Source of the DNA: Ancylostoma caninum
Taxonomy: Eukaryota; Nematoda; Chromadorea; Rhabditida; Ancylostomatidae
Length of the DNA: 64,000 bases
Direction: 5' to 3'
Assembly: GCA_037903475.1 (NCBI GenBank)
Contig: JBAJFG010000052.1
Coordinates: 186,001 to 250,000, forward strand
The position numbers and the translations under genes were made by a program. Of the stretch, positions 27,001-37,764 are shown piece after piece (the first letter of the stretch is position 1; each line of letters begins with the position of its first letter). Under the pieces are notes generated by a model that worked only from the letters and a program-made list of their open reading frames with translations, was not told the origin of the DNA and ran no database searches.

Positions 27001-30000
27001 ACGTCTCTCGAACGATTTTTTTTTCGATGGAGTTCAGTCCTAGGAGTAAGTAGTCGCTTTCACCCGACAAGTCGGTTGCGCGGGGTTAGCCAGTATACCC
27101 GTTTGTCGAACTGGCGGCTTGTTCCTATGACTCTACTCGAGAATGAGGGCATCTTGCTGGCTGGTGTGGGTGACTGCGACCAAAGGTCCTGGACCGATCC
27201 TCACAGACTCCTATACTGTATAACGGAACAGTCTGTCCCTCTACATGCTCGGGCTACCTTTAACCTTTACCTTACCTACCGTTTCCGTGTAATTTTCGAA
27301 TTTTAATCAAAGTTGCGAATATTACTCTTTCCTGAACCTAACTCCTTACCCTATATTTCTGATTACTGGATACTGTCTTGTTCAGTGGGAGTTTCTCTTT
27401 TCTTTTTTATCTGTTCTTGTTTTTTTTTGTTTTTTAATGGTTTTATCTCGCAGACCAAGATTCCTGAGGTTGTGGCGCGCCTACGGGCGTATTAAATAAA
27501 TAAATAAATAAATCTGTGCTTCGCCTAGTACCAGCAAAAAAAAACTCACAACCATAAAGAGAACATAGACGGCGAGAAATGAACTTCCGTACCGCCCTGT
27601 CTGTCTGTTCATCATCAATGATTGACAATAACATTTTAATGATCCAAATTAGCTCACCAGTAATAAACAAATAGCGCCAGCTCTCACTAGGCTTTCTTAC
27701 CCTGGCCCGCCTGTTCCACTGTTTTTCCTTCTTCATTTTCAGTTTAGGTGCCTTTTCTTGCTTACATTTTTTTACTGTGGGAGTTCCGCCCTAGCAAACA
27801 AGCAACCAATATTATCTTCTTTTTGGAAAACCTGTTCCTCTAACTTGTTCAGGTGGACACAATGCGTGCGATCAGCTCGGAAGCTTTCCTATGGTTAGCC
27901 ACTGACGATCCTTTTGCGGCGGCCTGCTCACTCTCTCAGGATATAGCTAAGTGCATGCAAGACGACAATTTTGAGTTCATGGTAAAAAATATTCAAGGAT
28001 AATAGAGAACGGCATGAAATCCCATATGCAGTCCCATGGGAAATGGAGACTCTTTCAGGATACTTATCGCGTTCTTTACAATAACGTTCAACGTTTCACG
28101 TGCCGAGTAATAGACAATACCTGGAGAGTTGAAGAACTCGACATCTTTCTGGCTCATGTACAGATCATATTTTTTCCTTTCTTCCGATTTTTTGCTAATG
28201 GAAAATCTTAAGAGGAGAAATTAATGGGAAGCACTGCAATAGAGTAAAATCTGCAACATAAAAGTTGGGTTTTAGAAATGTCACTGCCCTCTGGCGACGT
28301 GTGCCAATCCTTACCCACGAGTTCAGCTGGCTCTAGAAGCTCATATGCGCCACTTTGCCGGTAGCCCGAATGTCCAACGAGCCATGGCGTGCATTTGGTG
28401 GAGAGGTAGGCGTGCCACAGCTTGCTTGCTCTCCAAACGAGGTCATTCCAGGATGGGGCAACTTCGGATCGAACCCGGCCCGGGACTCCTATAGAGTTCT
28501 GCGCCATGTCTTTCTATACCCAATACTCGCCCTAATGTACATATTCACCAACGGGAAAATAGGCAGTTCCTTTGACGTGCCCTTGGCTAGGTAGGTAGAG
28601 GTGAATTTGAAGCAATCACTGGAATCCAGCTGGAATAGTGGAATTCAGGTACATTAGCTACACTTCGAGTTATGCTACGTTTGTCATTTGCCTTATCGCG
28701 ATACGTTATGCAAAAGTTGGGGAGGCGGCGAAGGTCGTGCATACACCAACTGGATATCGTAAGTCAAACATTGTACGCTCATTTATGCCTATCTGCAGTA
28801 ACCCACGTGTGGTCAATCACTTGTGCGTCACAGAATGCCACTCTTCTGGTCTGCCGCGCCGCACTACCCGGCGGCGCGGCAGACCAGCCGGCAGACCAGC
28901 TGAACGCAGGCGTTGTTTTCAATGATTCCTTGGTTCCTTTGTGTCCTTGTCTCACCCCAAAATGCTTAGATAAAAATAAATAAAACATCAACACCGGTGA
29001 CGCCCAACAATCAAATAATCAGCCAAAATTCTCTGCCGCATTGCGCACCTGGTGCGGCGACCAGAGTGGCGGCACTCCTTATTGCAAAAAGTGATTTAGC
29101 GACACTGTGAACATATCTTTCCCTTAAAGAACTTCTTTCGCGCCATCGGTAAAAAAACCTGGGAACATTATAGAAAGTTCTTGAGCTCTCTTAAAGGACT
29201 TTCGTTTTATTCATTTTTCGACTTAGCTGGCGGAGTACCTATGGAGATCTACTGTTATTTGTACATTATTGGTATGTTGGTGGAACGATATATACAATTC
29301 TGTCGATATGGCTTTTCTAACTACTACAATTTTTGGTGGCGTTGGTGAGTTTGTTACCCAATTATTGGCTAGCCTGGGCTGGGATTCATGGACCTTTAAC
29401 CCAAACAAAGTACGGCTAGCGTAGCTGGTTAGCCCATATGTAGACGAAGCAACGTCAGGAGACACATAAATCCCAGCTTTGCAGCGGCCATCTCATGATC
29501 CAATATTTCTGGAAAATTGTGAAATTTCTGTTTTTCACTCAATAAGGACGAGTTGACACACTGTGATCTTTAAGGTTTGACTTCATGCTCATTGGTGTCT
29601 TCTGTCTTGCACTGCACCTCTGGCTGACTGGTGTTGTTATGCCAATGGAACCGGACCTTCGTGAGCTCAACAGAATCCATTGGGTTAGCAGTAGCTCCAG
29701 CTTTTAGATGGATTTCGAGTAACTAGAACAATTTCAGCCAGCATGGGACTACTTTCTCATTTATGACATCTACGTGTGCACTGGTTGTATACTTGGAATA
29801 TGGAAGATATTCTATTTTTTCCAGCTTATAAAGGGAATTGGAGGGAGTGTGGTAAGTTGTTCCGGTTTTCCTTATCTGATGAGTTCCTACCCTTGTGAAT
29901 TTCCAGATATCCGTTGGGCGCTGCGTCTCCACTATATACAATTATCTGGTTGTGATGGGTGTGATAATGGTTTCCTTCGCTGTTGGGATCAATCTTCTCG

Positions 30001-33000
30001 TCCAACCTTATCTGAATAGCGTAGCGGAGGAAGATGGTGTGGTGAAGAAGATGGGACCTGAGTTCCGCAGGTAAAATCGACCCGCAAAACTGTTGAACGC
30101 TGTAAAATGTTTTCGTATGGTATGGCGTGTGGAAATACTATGTAGTAGGTGTTGAATGTGGTAGTACTAATACGGACTAGTCGTAAGGAGTAGTAGGATC
30201 CTTCACACTGTAGTAGTAGTAGTAGCAAATACGTAGTTGTGGCACGCAGTAATAGCAATAGTATGTAGTACTATCAGTTTGCAGATAATGAATAGCAAAT
30301 AAAAATCATATTAAAAATAATATATAATAAAAATAAACAACTAAAAATAAACTAATACAAGTCTTTTATTCGTATTGTGAAGTAAATTCGAAAATTTGGC
30401 GACCCATTCTCGGGGGGGGGGAGGCTCCCGCCACGGGTATGTAGCATTCCGTATGTAGTAGTTGTAGCATTGAAGAGGAGTAACTGTTTGTAATACTTAG
30501 TAGTGTGTAGCAGTCATACAGTAGATAGTCACTGTATGTAGCAGTGGCGGTCGTAGGGGGGGGGCGCCCCCCACCCCGAGGATGGGTAACCAATTTTTTG
30601 AAATTGCTTCACAATACAAATAAAAATCTTGCATTGTTTATTTTTAATTATTTATTATTTATTAGTGGAATAGTTTTTGTTATTAATTTATCATTATAAA
30701 AATATTTTTTATTAATTTTGCTTTCCTTCTGGGTCCCCAGAGCGCCGGAGACCCCACTTTTTCCCATGCTCTCCCCCCTTCCTTCCGCGCACTTTCTGCG
30801 TCCACCAGTGGTATGTAGTAGTATGTGGAGATAGTACTTAGTAGTAGCATGTAGTAGCAGTAGTATGTGGTAGTGGTGGTTTTTGTATATATTACAAGCG
30901 TTATATCATTATTTAAGCATTAGATGTATGTTTACAGTATCTTTTTTACTGTGCGGAATTTGTACTGGGGTGTGTACGGATATCTCGATCCAAACACCTA
31001 CTACATTGTTACTGGTAACGCTGGACCCGATCAAGCGCCCACCAGACATTACATCACTTCGTTTGCTACGGAGGTATGTATTATATTATATTACAGAGAG
31101 CGTTGAATTTTATTTTTATATATCGATAGCGCCCCTTCGGGACGCTAGAAAGTGGGGTGAGGCAGCCACTTGAGGTATGTGCAAAAGCTTCACAAAAGTG
31201 AAATGCTTGGAAATCAGCAAAAGAGCGAAACTAATCATCAGCTGAGCTCAAATATAAAATTCTCCTTATGAGCTGCGTATACTCTACGGGTCTGGCCGCC
31301 TCGCCAACGTCGGCCTTCGATTGTTGCTATCCTAGCGAGCTGGCAAATTCTTAATTCCGCACCTACATGTAAAGCTCATTTTCGATGCACTGATAATACC
31401 TACTCTTTTTTGTCACATTTCTTACATGCCTTGGGACCCGTTATGAACATCCAACAGAAAGGAAGAAGAGATGGTCGACTAAGACACGAATGAGCGCGTA
31501 GCGTGCCCCTACTCCACCGGCAATGTGCATCTTGGCGTGTTCCCCACCATTGAGCCACAGTGAGCCATTCTTCATCAGTGCACCCGTATCCTGGCGCTTA
31601 TCCCACTGTTGGGCCAGAGCAGACCCATCCTCCATTTGTGGATCTCTATCCTGGCGTTCTTCCCACTACTGGGCCAGCGCAGACCCGATCCATCCGTGGG
31701 ACTCGTATCCCGACGCTTTACCCAATAATTGGACCCTTGCGGACCCAGTCTCCATCCGTGGACTCGTATCCTGGCGCTTTCTCCACCGCTAGGCCACGGC
31801 GGACCCTTTCTCCATCGATGGACCTGTATCCTGCCGTTTTTCCACTATTGGGCCACGGCGGACTCTTTCTCGATCGGTGGACACCTATCATGATGTTTTT
31901 CTGAACTACGGGGCCCCGGCTCATCTGTTCGTCATCACCGCAGCCACACTCCTTGCAAATATCGAAAGTGGTGGAACAAAGTTAGGAAATATTTAGAAAG
32001 TTCGATCAACTGCACAAGTAGCACAAATGGTTTCAGAAAATGTCACAACAGCTTATGATGACGCGTTCTTCATCCTGCATATTTGATTGTACTTCTCAAA
32101 AACAAACGGATCCTCAAGCTACATTATCCCCCGAAGGGACCTCAAGGAGAGGCGCGCAAGGATCATATCTCAAGTGAGGACACCGAGCGAATCCTTCCAT
32201 ATATCCTCCATGGTGTGCACACTTCTCTTCGAAGTGGTTATCGTCCACTGTTCCAAAGTTGTGTGAAGCAAAGCTCCAGCAGAGGGGCGACTCTGCTCCG
32301 TACATTGCTGCAACGCATCGTCAAATTGTTGTAAACACCGTCTCGTCTAGAGGGCTCGAGACCGCTAGCCGCTGGTCCCGCCACGAAATTCCGAATGCAC
32401 CGACTTCCACTACGTCTATGTACGTATGACGAAACATCGGCCGAATGTCCCATCAGCTTCGCATCCTCGCGAGGCACAGTCTATAAGTGAGTCTCACGGC
32501 GAGCGCATGCGATCACGTGCTAGTCCCCCACGTCTGCGCTTTAGAAAATTTTGTTGCACTACCATGATTTATATAAGAGGATAGTTAAAAACCGTGGAAA
32601 AAAATTTTGAAAAAAAGAATTAATTTTGTCAAATGACCCCATCATTAAGCTGATCATCACGCTGTACCATGGTATTATTGTCATAACGCTGCTCAATCTT
32701 ATGGTGTCATTGCTTGTCAAAAAAGCTGATGAAGTCCTTGTAAGTATTGATTTTATACAGAGCATGGATCTAAACATGAGTTGAGATCCTCCCAGGAAAA
32801 CGAGGAGAGTGAGTTCAAATACACTCGAGTCGTGATTTACTCGGAGTTCATCGACTGGTCTTCCTCTGTACCGCCACCGTTCAACCTGCTATATATCGCA
32901 AAGGAAATGCTGAGGAAGATATGTTGCGACACATCCGTGGTCTTATCTTGGCCGGTAATTGAGCACTTTCTTCAGAAGTTATTGCGAGTATTGTCACATC

Positions 33001-33545
33001 AGAATGTGGGGCGTAATGCTTCTCAACTTCAAATTTCCCTGCTTCCGGTGTGAAAATATATGGAAAGTATTGAGAAAAAACCGCTGTTAGATGCCTTCTG
33101 TATTAGAATTGCTTGAATTTTGGGAATTTTGTGCACATGCTTTCCTCAGTCCAGTGAAAGACCCTTCATATTCATCTGTGGAGATCTTCTTCAGTACTCA
33201 GTAGAGTTGATAAATCAGTAGAGTTCAGGAGCTATGGACAGCAAAGGATCTTCAATACCCCGACTATGCTACAACTGCGATGGACTGTGAAGTGTACAAT
33301 GTTAGTGTAGAGTTGTTCCTTGCAAGATTTGCGTTTAGACCTCTTCTGCGCTGGATTTTGTGCAAATCTTCTACTCTTTCAGAACTTGATGATGACACTG
33401 TTCTCTCGTTTCCGGGCCAGCAAGGAATTTCATTATCGCAGTATTTTCAGAACGGAGTTTGACGTAAGTTCTTGTTTTTTTTCTTCCTTTTTGAACGTAG
33501 GATGCACTGACTTTTGTGGATCCAATCAAGAGCAGAAAACTGTAA
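24011..33545 (+). CDS. TRPC-type transient receptor potential cation channel (18 exons found; one internal exon missing, true start unknown)
   Basis: Exons: 24011-24067, 24126-24233, 24326-24512, 26206-26337, gap, 27853-27981, 28059-28157, 28276-28405, 28452-28590, 28649-28758, 29227-29344, 29575-29683, 29738-29851, 29907-30070, 30938-31073, 32650-32739, 32796-32954, 33383-33463, 33501-33545. Phases agree everywhere except across the gap, which needs an exon of length 3n+2. About 700 residues are encoded. In order: N-terminal ankyrin-like helices including ALLIAICIGSRPLVELIL; MTPLMLACINNN ending PHHSS; the TRPC linker AISSEAFLWLATDDPF; the pre-S1 region; S1 (VFLYPILALMYIF); S2 (SYATFVICLIA); a WWRWFDF segment matching the canonical DWWNLMDF; S5 starting ISVGRC; a pore helix with LYW in place of LFW; S6 (VITLLNLMVSLLV); and SEFKYTR-VIYSEF with PPPFNLLY, matching the EWKFAR region. 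The protein should form a plasma-membrane Ca2+-permeable channel. C. elegans has TRP-1, TRP-2 and TRP-3/SPE-41; I cannot say which is the orthologue. Upstream exons may be missing. Confidence 0.85.
24311..24370 (+). repeat. 30-bp tandem duplication doubling a 3' splice site in the TRPC gene
   Basis: Two adjacent 30-bp units (24,311-24,340 and 24,341-24,370) are 26/30 identical. Each contains AAATTTCAG followed by GAAAT. Both acceptors (exon start at 24,326 or 24,356) are in the same phase, so use of the second removes exactly ten codons and keeps the frame. Confidence 0.8.
26832..26893 (-). other. Inverted 62-nt segment resembling the missing TRPC zinc-motif exon
   Basis: Read on the minus strand, in one open frame, this encodes CICSECSENADVMSKDLL and a few more residues, and is preceded by HIET. 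H-x3-C-x-C-x2-C is the conserved TRPC H-C-C-C zinc site. The segment has exactly the size (62 nt, 3n+2) needed to join the flanking plus-strand exons at 26,337 and 27,853, and the 15 residues after the third Cys equal the spacing in vertebrate TRPC6. Against it: the segment is on the wrong strand, and canonical AG/GT do not sit at its two ends. Using nearby canonical sites gives a shorter 38-nt exon. It may be a local inversion, an assembly error or chance. Confidence 0.3.
27060..27513 (+). repeat. Dispersed repeat ending in (AAAT)n, non-LTR or SINE type
   Basis: A repeat-like block in the TRPC intron between the exons at 26,337 and 27,853 ends in TTAAATAAATAAATAAATAAAT at 27,492-27,513. Its start (TTAGCCAGTATACCCGTTTG) recurs in diverged form at about 58,715-58,737. 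The simple-repeat tail suggests a target-primed retroelement. No RT ORF is seen. Confidence 0.4.
30296..30436. mobile_element. Truncated hAT-type MITE copy (right end only)
   Basis: It shares the AATAAA-rich core and the block AAATTTGGCGACCCATTC with the complete element at 61,912-62,190. It ends CCGCCACGG and is followed at once by GTATGTAG. The left end with CAGTGGCGG is missing. It lies in the TRPC intron 30,071-30,937. Confidence 0.65.
30440..30541. repeat. Degenerate GTA/TAG-rich repeat tract
   Basis: The TRPC intron 30,071-30,937 is rich in GTAGTA, TAGTAG and GTATGTAG words, before, between and after the two hAT-type copies (also about 30,150-30,280 and 30,811-30,880). It provides many copies of the octamer at which these elements are found. 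Confidence 0.6.
30542..30810. mobile_element. hAT-type MITE, complete copy (269 bp) with 8-bp target duplication
   Basis: It starts CAGTGGCGGTCG and ends CGTCCACCAGTG, an imperfect terminal inverted repeat. It is flanked on both sides by GTATGTAG (30,534-30,541 and 30,811-30,818). An 8-bp duplication and CAGTGGCG ends fit the hAT superfamily. The interior is non-coding, with G/C-runs near both ends and an AT-rich core. It is in the opposite orientation to the copy at 61,912. Confidence 0.8.
31127..32386 (-). mobile_element. Helitron-like non-autonomous element, copy A (1.26 kb), with short 60-bp minisatellite
   Basis: It is homologous over its full length to the element at 45,799-47,833, in opposite orientation. 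Read on the minus strand it begins TCGTGGCGGGA (32,386) and ends in a hairpin-forming CTAGCGTCCCGAAGGGGCGC block followed by TAT. A 5' TC and a 3' hairpin next to CTAR are Helitron-like features. The flanking bases do not fit a perfect A/T insertion, so the class is tentative. It sits in the TRPC intron between the pore-helix exon and the S6 exon. Confidence 0.6.
31545..31905. repeat. 60-bp minisatellite, about 6 copies (in copy A)
   Basis: Units of about 60 bp share a core such as GGACCCGTATCCTGGCG and CCACTGTTGGGCC. They are the reverse complement of the array at 46,360-47,420. Since 60 is divisible by 3, frames without a stop stay open across the array, producing ORFs that are not genes. 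Confidence 0.85.
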
Positions 33546-34219
33546 ATTTAAGCTTTCAATTCTATACATTTTCAATCTTATAAAATTTTTATTTGGAGGT
33601 TCTACCCTAGTATGGTCTTACCATGACACCTCGTTTTCGTTATTGGCTGACATCAAAAATATTGCACATGACTCCAACGATGCTCCGCTCGAAATCGATG
33701 AGTATTGAAATCTATGTGGTTGACAGCTTCCACATGGTACGACCGTAGCCTTAGCCAACATGATTCTGCATAGAAATGGTTGAAAACATGCGCGGGCCGA
33801 GGGACTCGCGAATACCTACAAAACTGGCTCTGCTGGTTTTGGATGGCCCGCGCGGCCGTCGGGCGGGTCCACCTGGGTTCGCTATGCTCTACTAATGTAA
33901 GCTTTTCTAGGACTCAGATCACGGCTCTTGTTGGGTTCATGAGCTGCATCATGCAATTTGGGTAGTTTGCGAGTTTCAGCCGGGATCATCTTTGGTATAA
34001 TACGTGAAGAAATCCAAACGAATTTTCAAAAAGTATCTTGACGGAAAATGACTTTCACCCTTCCGATTTCATCTGTTCTGTCCGCTTCACTGCTTTTTTT
34101 GCCTGGTAAAATTCGAAGATACCTTACTTTTGCTCATCTTTGGTTAATATAATAATTCGCTGTTTAGCTCAAGGAGTGAATGTGCTACCAGGTCAATATA
34201 GAAATGTAAAAACTAATTG

Positions 34220-35030
34220 TCAACCAAGACTAAACCGAAGGCTTTCTCGAAGGCTTTCTCCAGCAGATGACGTCATGCTCGCATCTGAACAAAAAGAGGA
34301 CCTTGAACGACAGACACAGGCCTGGAGCCAACGTCTAGCGTGCTTCGGTCTTCGAGTCAACGTCAAAAGGACTGAGTATATGACGACAGATATGAATGAG
34401 TCCGCCACCATTCAGGTTGACAGCAATGACCCTCCGAAAACCGACTACTTCAAGCACCTCGGCTCAACACTCTCAGCCGATGGCAACCTAACCCAAGAAG
34501 TCGTCAGTCGCCTCAACGCCGCATGGCTGAAGTGGTGAATGACGGGAGTGCTGTGCGACAAGAAGATCCCGGATCGCTTCAAGTCGATGGTGTATCGAGC
34601 AGTTGTCAGACCCGTGGCACTGTATGGTGCAGAATGCTGGCCGGCCACCGTAGAAGTGGAATGCCGCCTGGGTGTGATGGAGATGAAGATGTTACGATGG
34701 ATGGCTGGTGTCACGCATGTGGAGCGCATACGCAATGAAAAGATCCGAGAGCAGTTCGGCATCGCCACGATTGCTGGCAACCCGTCTTAGATGGTATGGC
34801 CACGTACTGCGCGCCAACAAAGGCACCATCTGCAAAGTAGGCCTTGATCTCGAAGTACCAGGAAAGCGATCAAAGGACGGCCGAAGCAACGGTGGCTGGA
34901 CACACTAGCATGCGGATCTGAAGCATGTGGGCGCCTACCCAGACCAGGCTCACGATAGAGCTAAATGGCGTCAGAAGATCAGAAAAGCGGACACCGCCAA
35001 CGAAAGGGGCGAACGCTAAAGAAGAAGAAG
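34220..35030 (+). pseudogene. 5'-truncated RTE-type non-LTR retrotransposon, 3' end of reverse transcriptase
   Basis: The reading frame gives PADDVMLASEQKEDLERQTQ (canonical F/YADD changed to PADD), then a KHLGSTLSADG block, then after a stop and a frame change KMLRWMAGVTH, and after another break RWYGHVLRANKGT and finally HDRAKWRQK. These are the thumb and C-terminal segments of RTE-clade reverse transcriptases. The element ends in a (GAA)n tail at about 35,020-35,030. Stops at 34,538 and 34,789 and at least one frameshift make it inactive. The 5' part, including the endonuclease, is absent. Confidence 0.85.
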
Positions 35031-36879
35031 ATTATCAGGACCCGTCGCTTTTCCTGGCTTCATCCGCTTTAGCGCAGCCATAGCCTGAATTGGCGATGTC
35101 TGTCACTTCCCCGGCGACCTGGTTTAGTCGTGTCAAGCTCTGAAGCTCTGTCCCACTTCTGCAATGTGTTGAGTTGCGTTCTTCCAGGTCTCGTGGACTG
35201 TCGTGACCGGCAACTTGATGGTGAAAGTTACTGTCGCTTCTGTGTTTCTGTGTCTCCAAAACCCCTTTAGTATGACATTTTCACACTAATAACCGCTGGC
35301 ACATGACTCACACTAGTGAATCCGTTTTGTGATGTCATACCCCTTTTCGTTCATCGAATACCCTTTTCCACATATAAAGAAATTAAATAAACTTGAATAC
35401 ACATGTTTTGTTTTGATGCTTATATCCATTATCACATCTCACTGGTTTGTGCGTGAAAAGTACAATAAAAGTAAAAAGTACGATACAGCTTAATCGCCCT
35501 TGATGATATTTCCGCTTCAACTGTGTACTTGCACTTACAGATTATCTCGTTGTTTTGAGGAACTAACAGTACCTCAATTTTCTTTGAAGAGTGGCAAATC
35601 TGGCTTATTTCAGAAAGATCGTGCAAATGCCGAACCGGTTGCAAAGGTTGCGTTCATGAACAGTTATAACGACCGATTTGATGCATCCAAATGGCAGCCA
35701 CCGAGATTCGAGAATTTTCCTGAGACGCAACAGCCGGCAAAACAGACACCAGAAGAATAATGGATGCGGAACCCGATTACCGCTTGGAACAAATCTTTGG
35801 ACATTATTCGTTAGGGCCTTTTTAATTACGCGCTTTAAATAAATAATTTTGTTTTTTCATTTGATGTAATTGGAAACTCTACGGGATACGCCATAAGTTC
35901 TGGTATATCTCATCCAGAAATTCCGCAAACATCTGGTATCCTTCCCTCGTTGGCTGGAGCCCAGCGCTATCTACTGCAAGCTGGAAAATTCGAGGAAAGT
36001 TCAAAATTTGATCCTATAAAGGTGCCAAATTTCAATAGAAACTTGATTACAGCTTATATTCAATCATGAACAGCACATTTTCAAAAGTGCGAGTTCAATG
36101 TTAACTGGCACTTAGTTGGGACTCACACCTCTCGGCCTAATTACTACAATCCTCGATCTATACATCGATACACTGATAAGGGAAGGATACTTGCTCTGTG
36201 TAACCGTTGGAGGTGTATGTAACTATTATATCTTATGCACTGGTTTTGATCCCGTTTTTGAAATAACCAAATCTGCTCTCTATGACGGTTTACGACCATT
36301 TTTGGAGTTCAGGTACCAACTCTGCATAAGCAGATGGATTGAAACGACAAGTGTAAGCCCCTCGATGGAACTTAAATAATCGAATAATTGCTGAGAGAAT
36401 ATTTGATTCGGGCAAGAAAGAGACCTCATTAAAATTATGAAGGAAATTAGGCAAAACAGTACTGAAATAGCGCGTTGATAATTACAGTACTCAATAAGAA
36501 TTCCCAACAACAGCTGCCTTCTAGACAAACCCAACCATCTGGACTATAACAGCGAGGGCAAATTTGTGTAGCAGCTGGAAAAAGTTCTATGATACCTTGG
36601 TAAATAGGTTTTCTTACCCTCGACAGTTGAATTTATATTTATCAGAAACTTCTGCTGAACGTTTTTCAAAACAGCTGGCCACATTTGTAGCCTAACCATT
36701 AAATAGAGTGAGATCCTGTGTAAGTGCAGCTATAATTCTCAATGTCATTGCGATGCTCTTTCACTACCCGTTTCTCAGGTAAACCTTAACACAATTATCA
36801 AGAATTGAAGGCATTTATTACTCAAACTATTGGATGTTGCAGTATTTGCAGTTTTCACACCATTCTTAGCAATTCTTAA
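35031..36879. other. Intergenic, one short conserved-looking module
   Basis: A frame at about 35,580-35,757 encodes DRANAEPVAKVAFMNSYNDR and continues RFDASKW, ending at TAA. A related frame lies at about 56,400-56,618 (AEHAAKVAILKS, then CCNRFDAFKF). The nucleotide sequences are also similar, so both may be copies of one terminal exon or of a repeat. A membrane-like ORF at 36,116-36,379 is too short to assign. Confidence 0.35.
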
Positions 36880-37764
36880 ATTGGGTTGGGGAATAAGTTT
36901 GTTCGGTTTTTTTCAACTTGTTTTGTCACGGCGACATTACCTTTCCTTGATTGCCAGTCATAGTCATTTTGAAGCCCTTGACTTGCTCTTTCTGAATGTC
37001 GTAACCTCATTCCTGAATTCTCGTTTTATCTTGCTTTCTACCCCATGGATTGTGACCACCCAAGTCGACAATATTGAACCTCCTCGCAAGCGACAACCGT
37101 CCGACTTCAATCCTGGATCAAATGTGGCTTAATTGGCTAGAAAAATCAATAGCGTTTGGAGAGGAATCTCTACTGATGAAAGGACAACGTAGAAGTGTGA
37201 ACCCAGCCAGGGCAAATTTGGCTTTAAAGTTGTTTCTTGTTCTGGACGCCCAATTTGTAGGAAATAAAGGCGATTATCCGCTAAGGTTGCTTCAGAAGTA
37301 AGGAAGAACCACTACTGATGCTAACTCCCAACAATGTATAAGTTTAGCTAACGCATTCCGTGCAAAACTTCAAAATGCTGGATAAGTGGTGATCGTCCAC
37401 ATCAGGTATGCTCGACTCCTCTGTACAAATTCCACCAAAATGACAAGCAAAAATCTCAAATGTAGGGAATTTTTACCACTACCGACTCTTCTGGTCTAGT
37501 GCAGTCGTACATAGCTTATTTTGTTCGGTTCCCAATTAATTTGATAAACTTCATCCAAGAGTTGCGGTTGCGGGCTACAATTTTAGTCGTCTCAAACAAA
37601 GAAATTTTTCGTAGACTTGGAGCTGACAAGCAGCCTTGTGCCTGGCAGCATTAATAGAGGAGGAAATGCGCTACGCTACCCATTTAGTGTGGTTTACAAT
37701 GATGGTGCAAAATGGTGGTTTCTATGCTCATGAAAAACCGAACGAACTTATTCCCCAACCCAAT
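36880..37764. mobile_element. Mariner-type non-autonomous element (about 885 bp)
   Basis: The left end ATTGGGTTGGGGAATAAGTT and the right end, containing AACTTATTCCCCAACCCAAT, are inverted repeats of over 30 bp; the shared inner part is TTGTTCGGTTTTT. The interior shows no recognisable transposase. The TA target duplication is only partly preserved. Confidence 0.75.

Noticed and set aside
28466..28510. tRNA-like B box (GGGTTCGATCC on the minus strand) with a possible A box, suggesting a tRNA-derived SINE
   Set aside because: The same bases are coding in the TRPC pre-S1 exon 28,452-28,590, in frame and flanked by proper splice sites; no SINE tail or target duplication is visible.
36116..36379. 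Membrane-like plus-strand frame after a TTAG acceptor
   Set aside because: Short, no partner exons, and the best donor leaves only about 33 codons.
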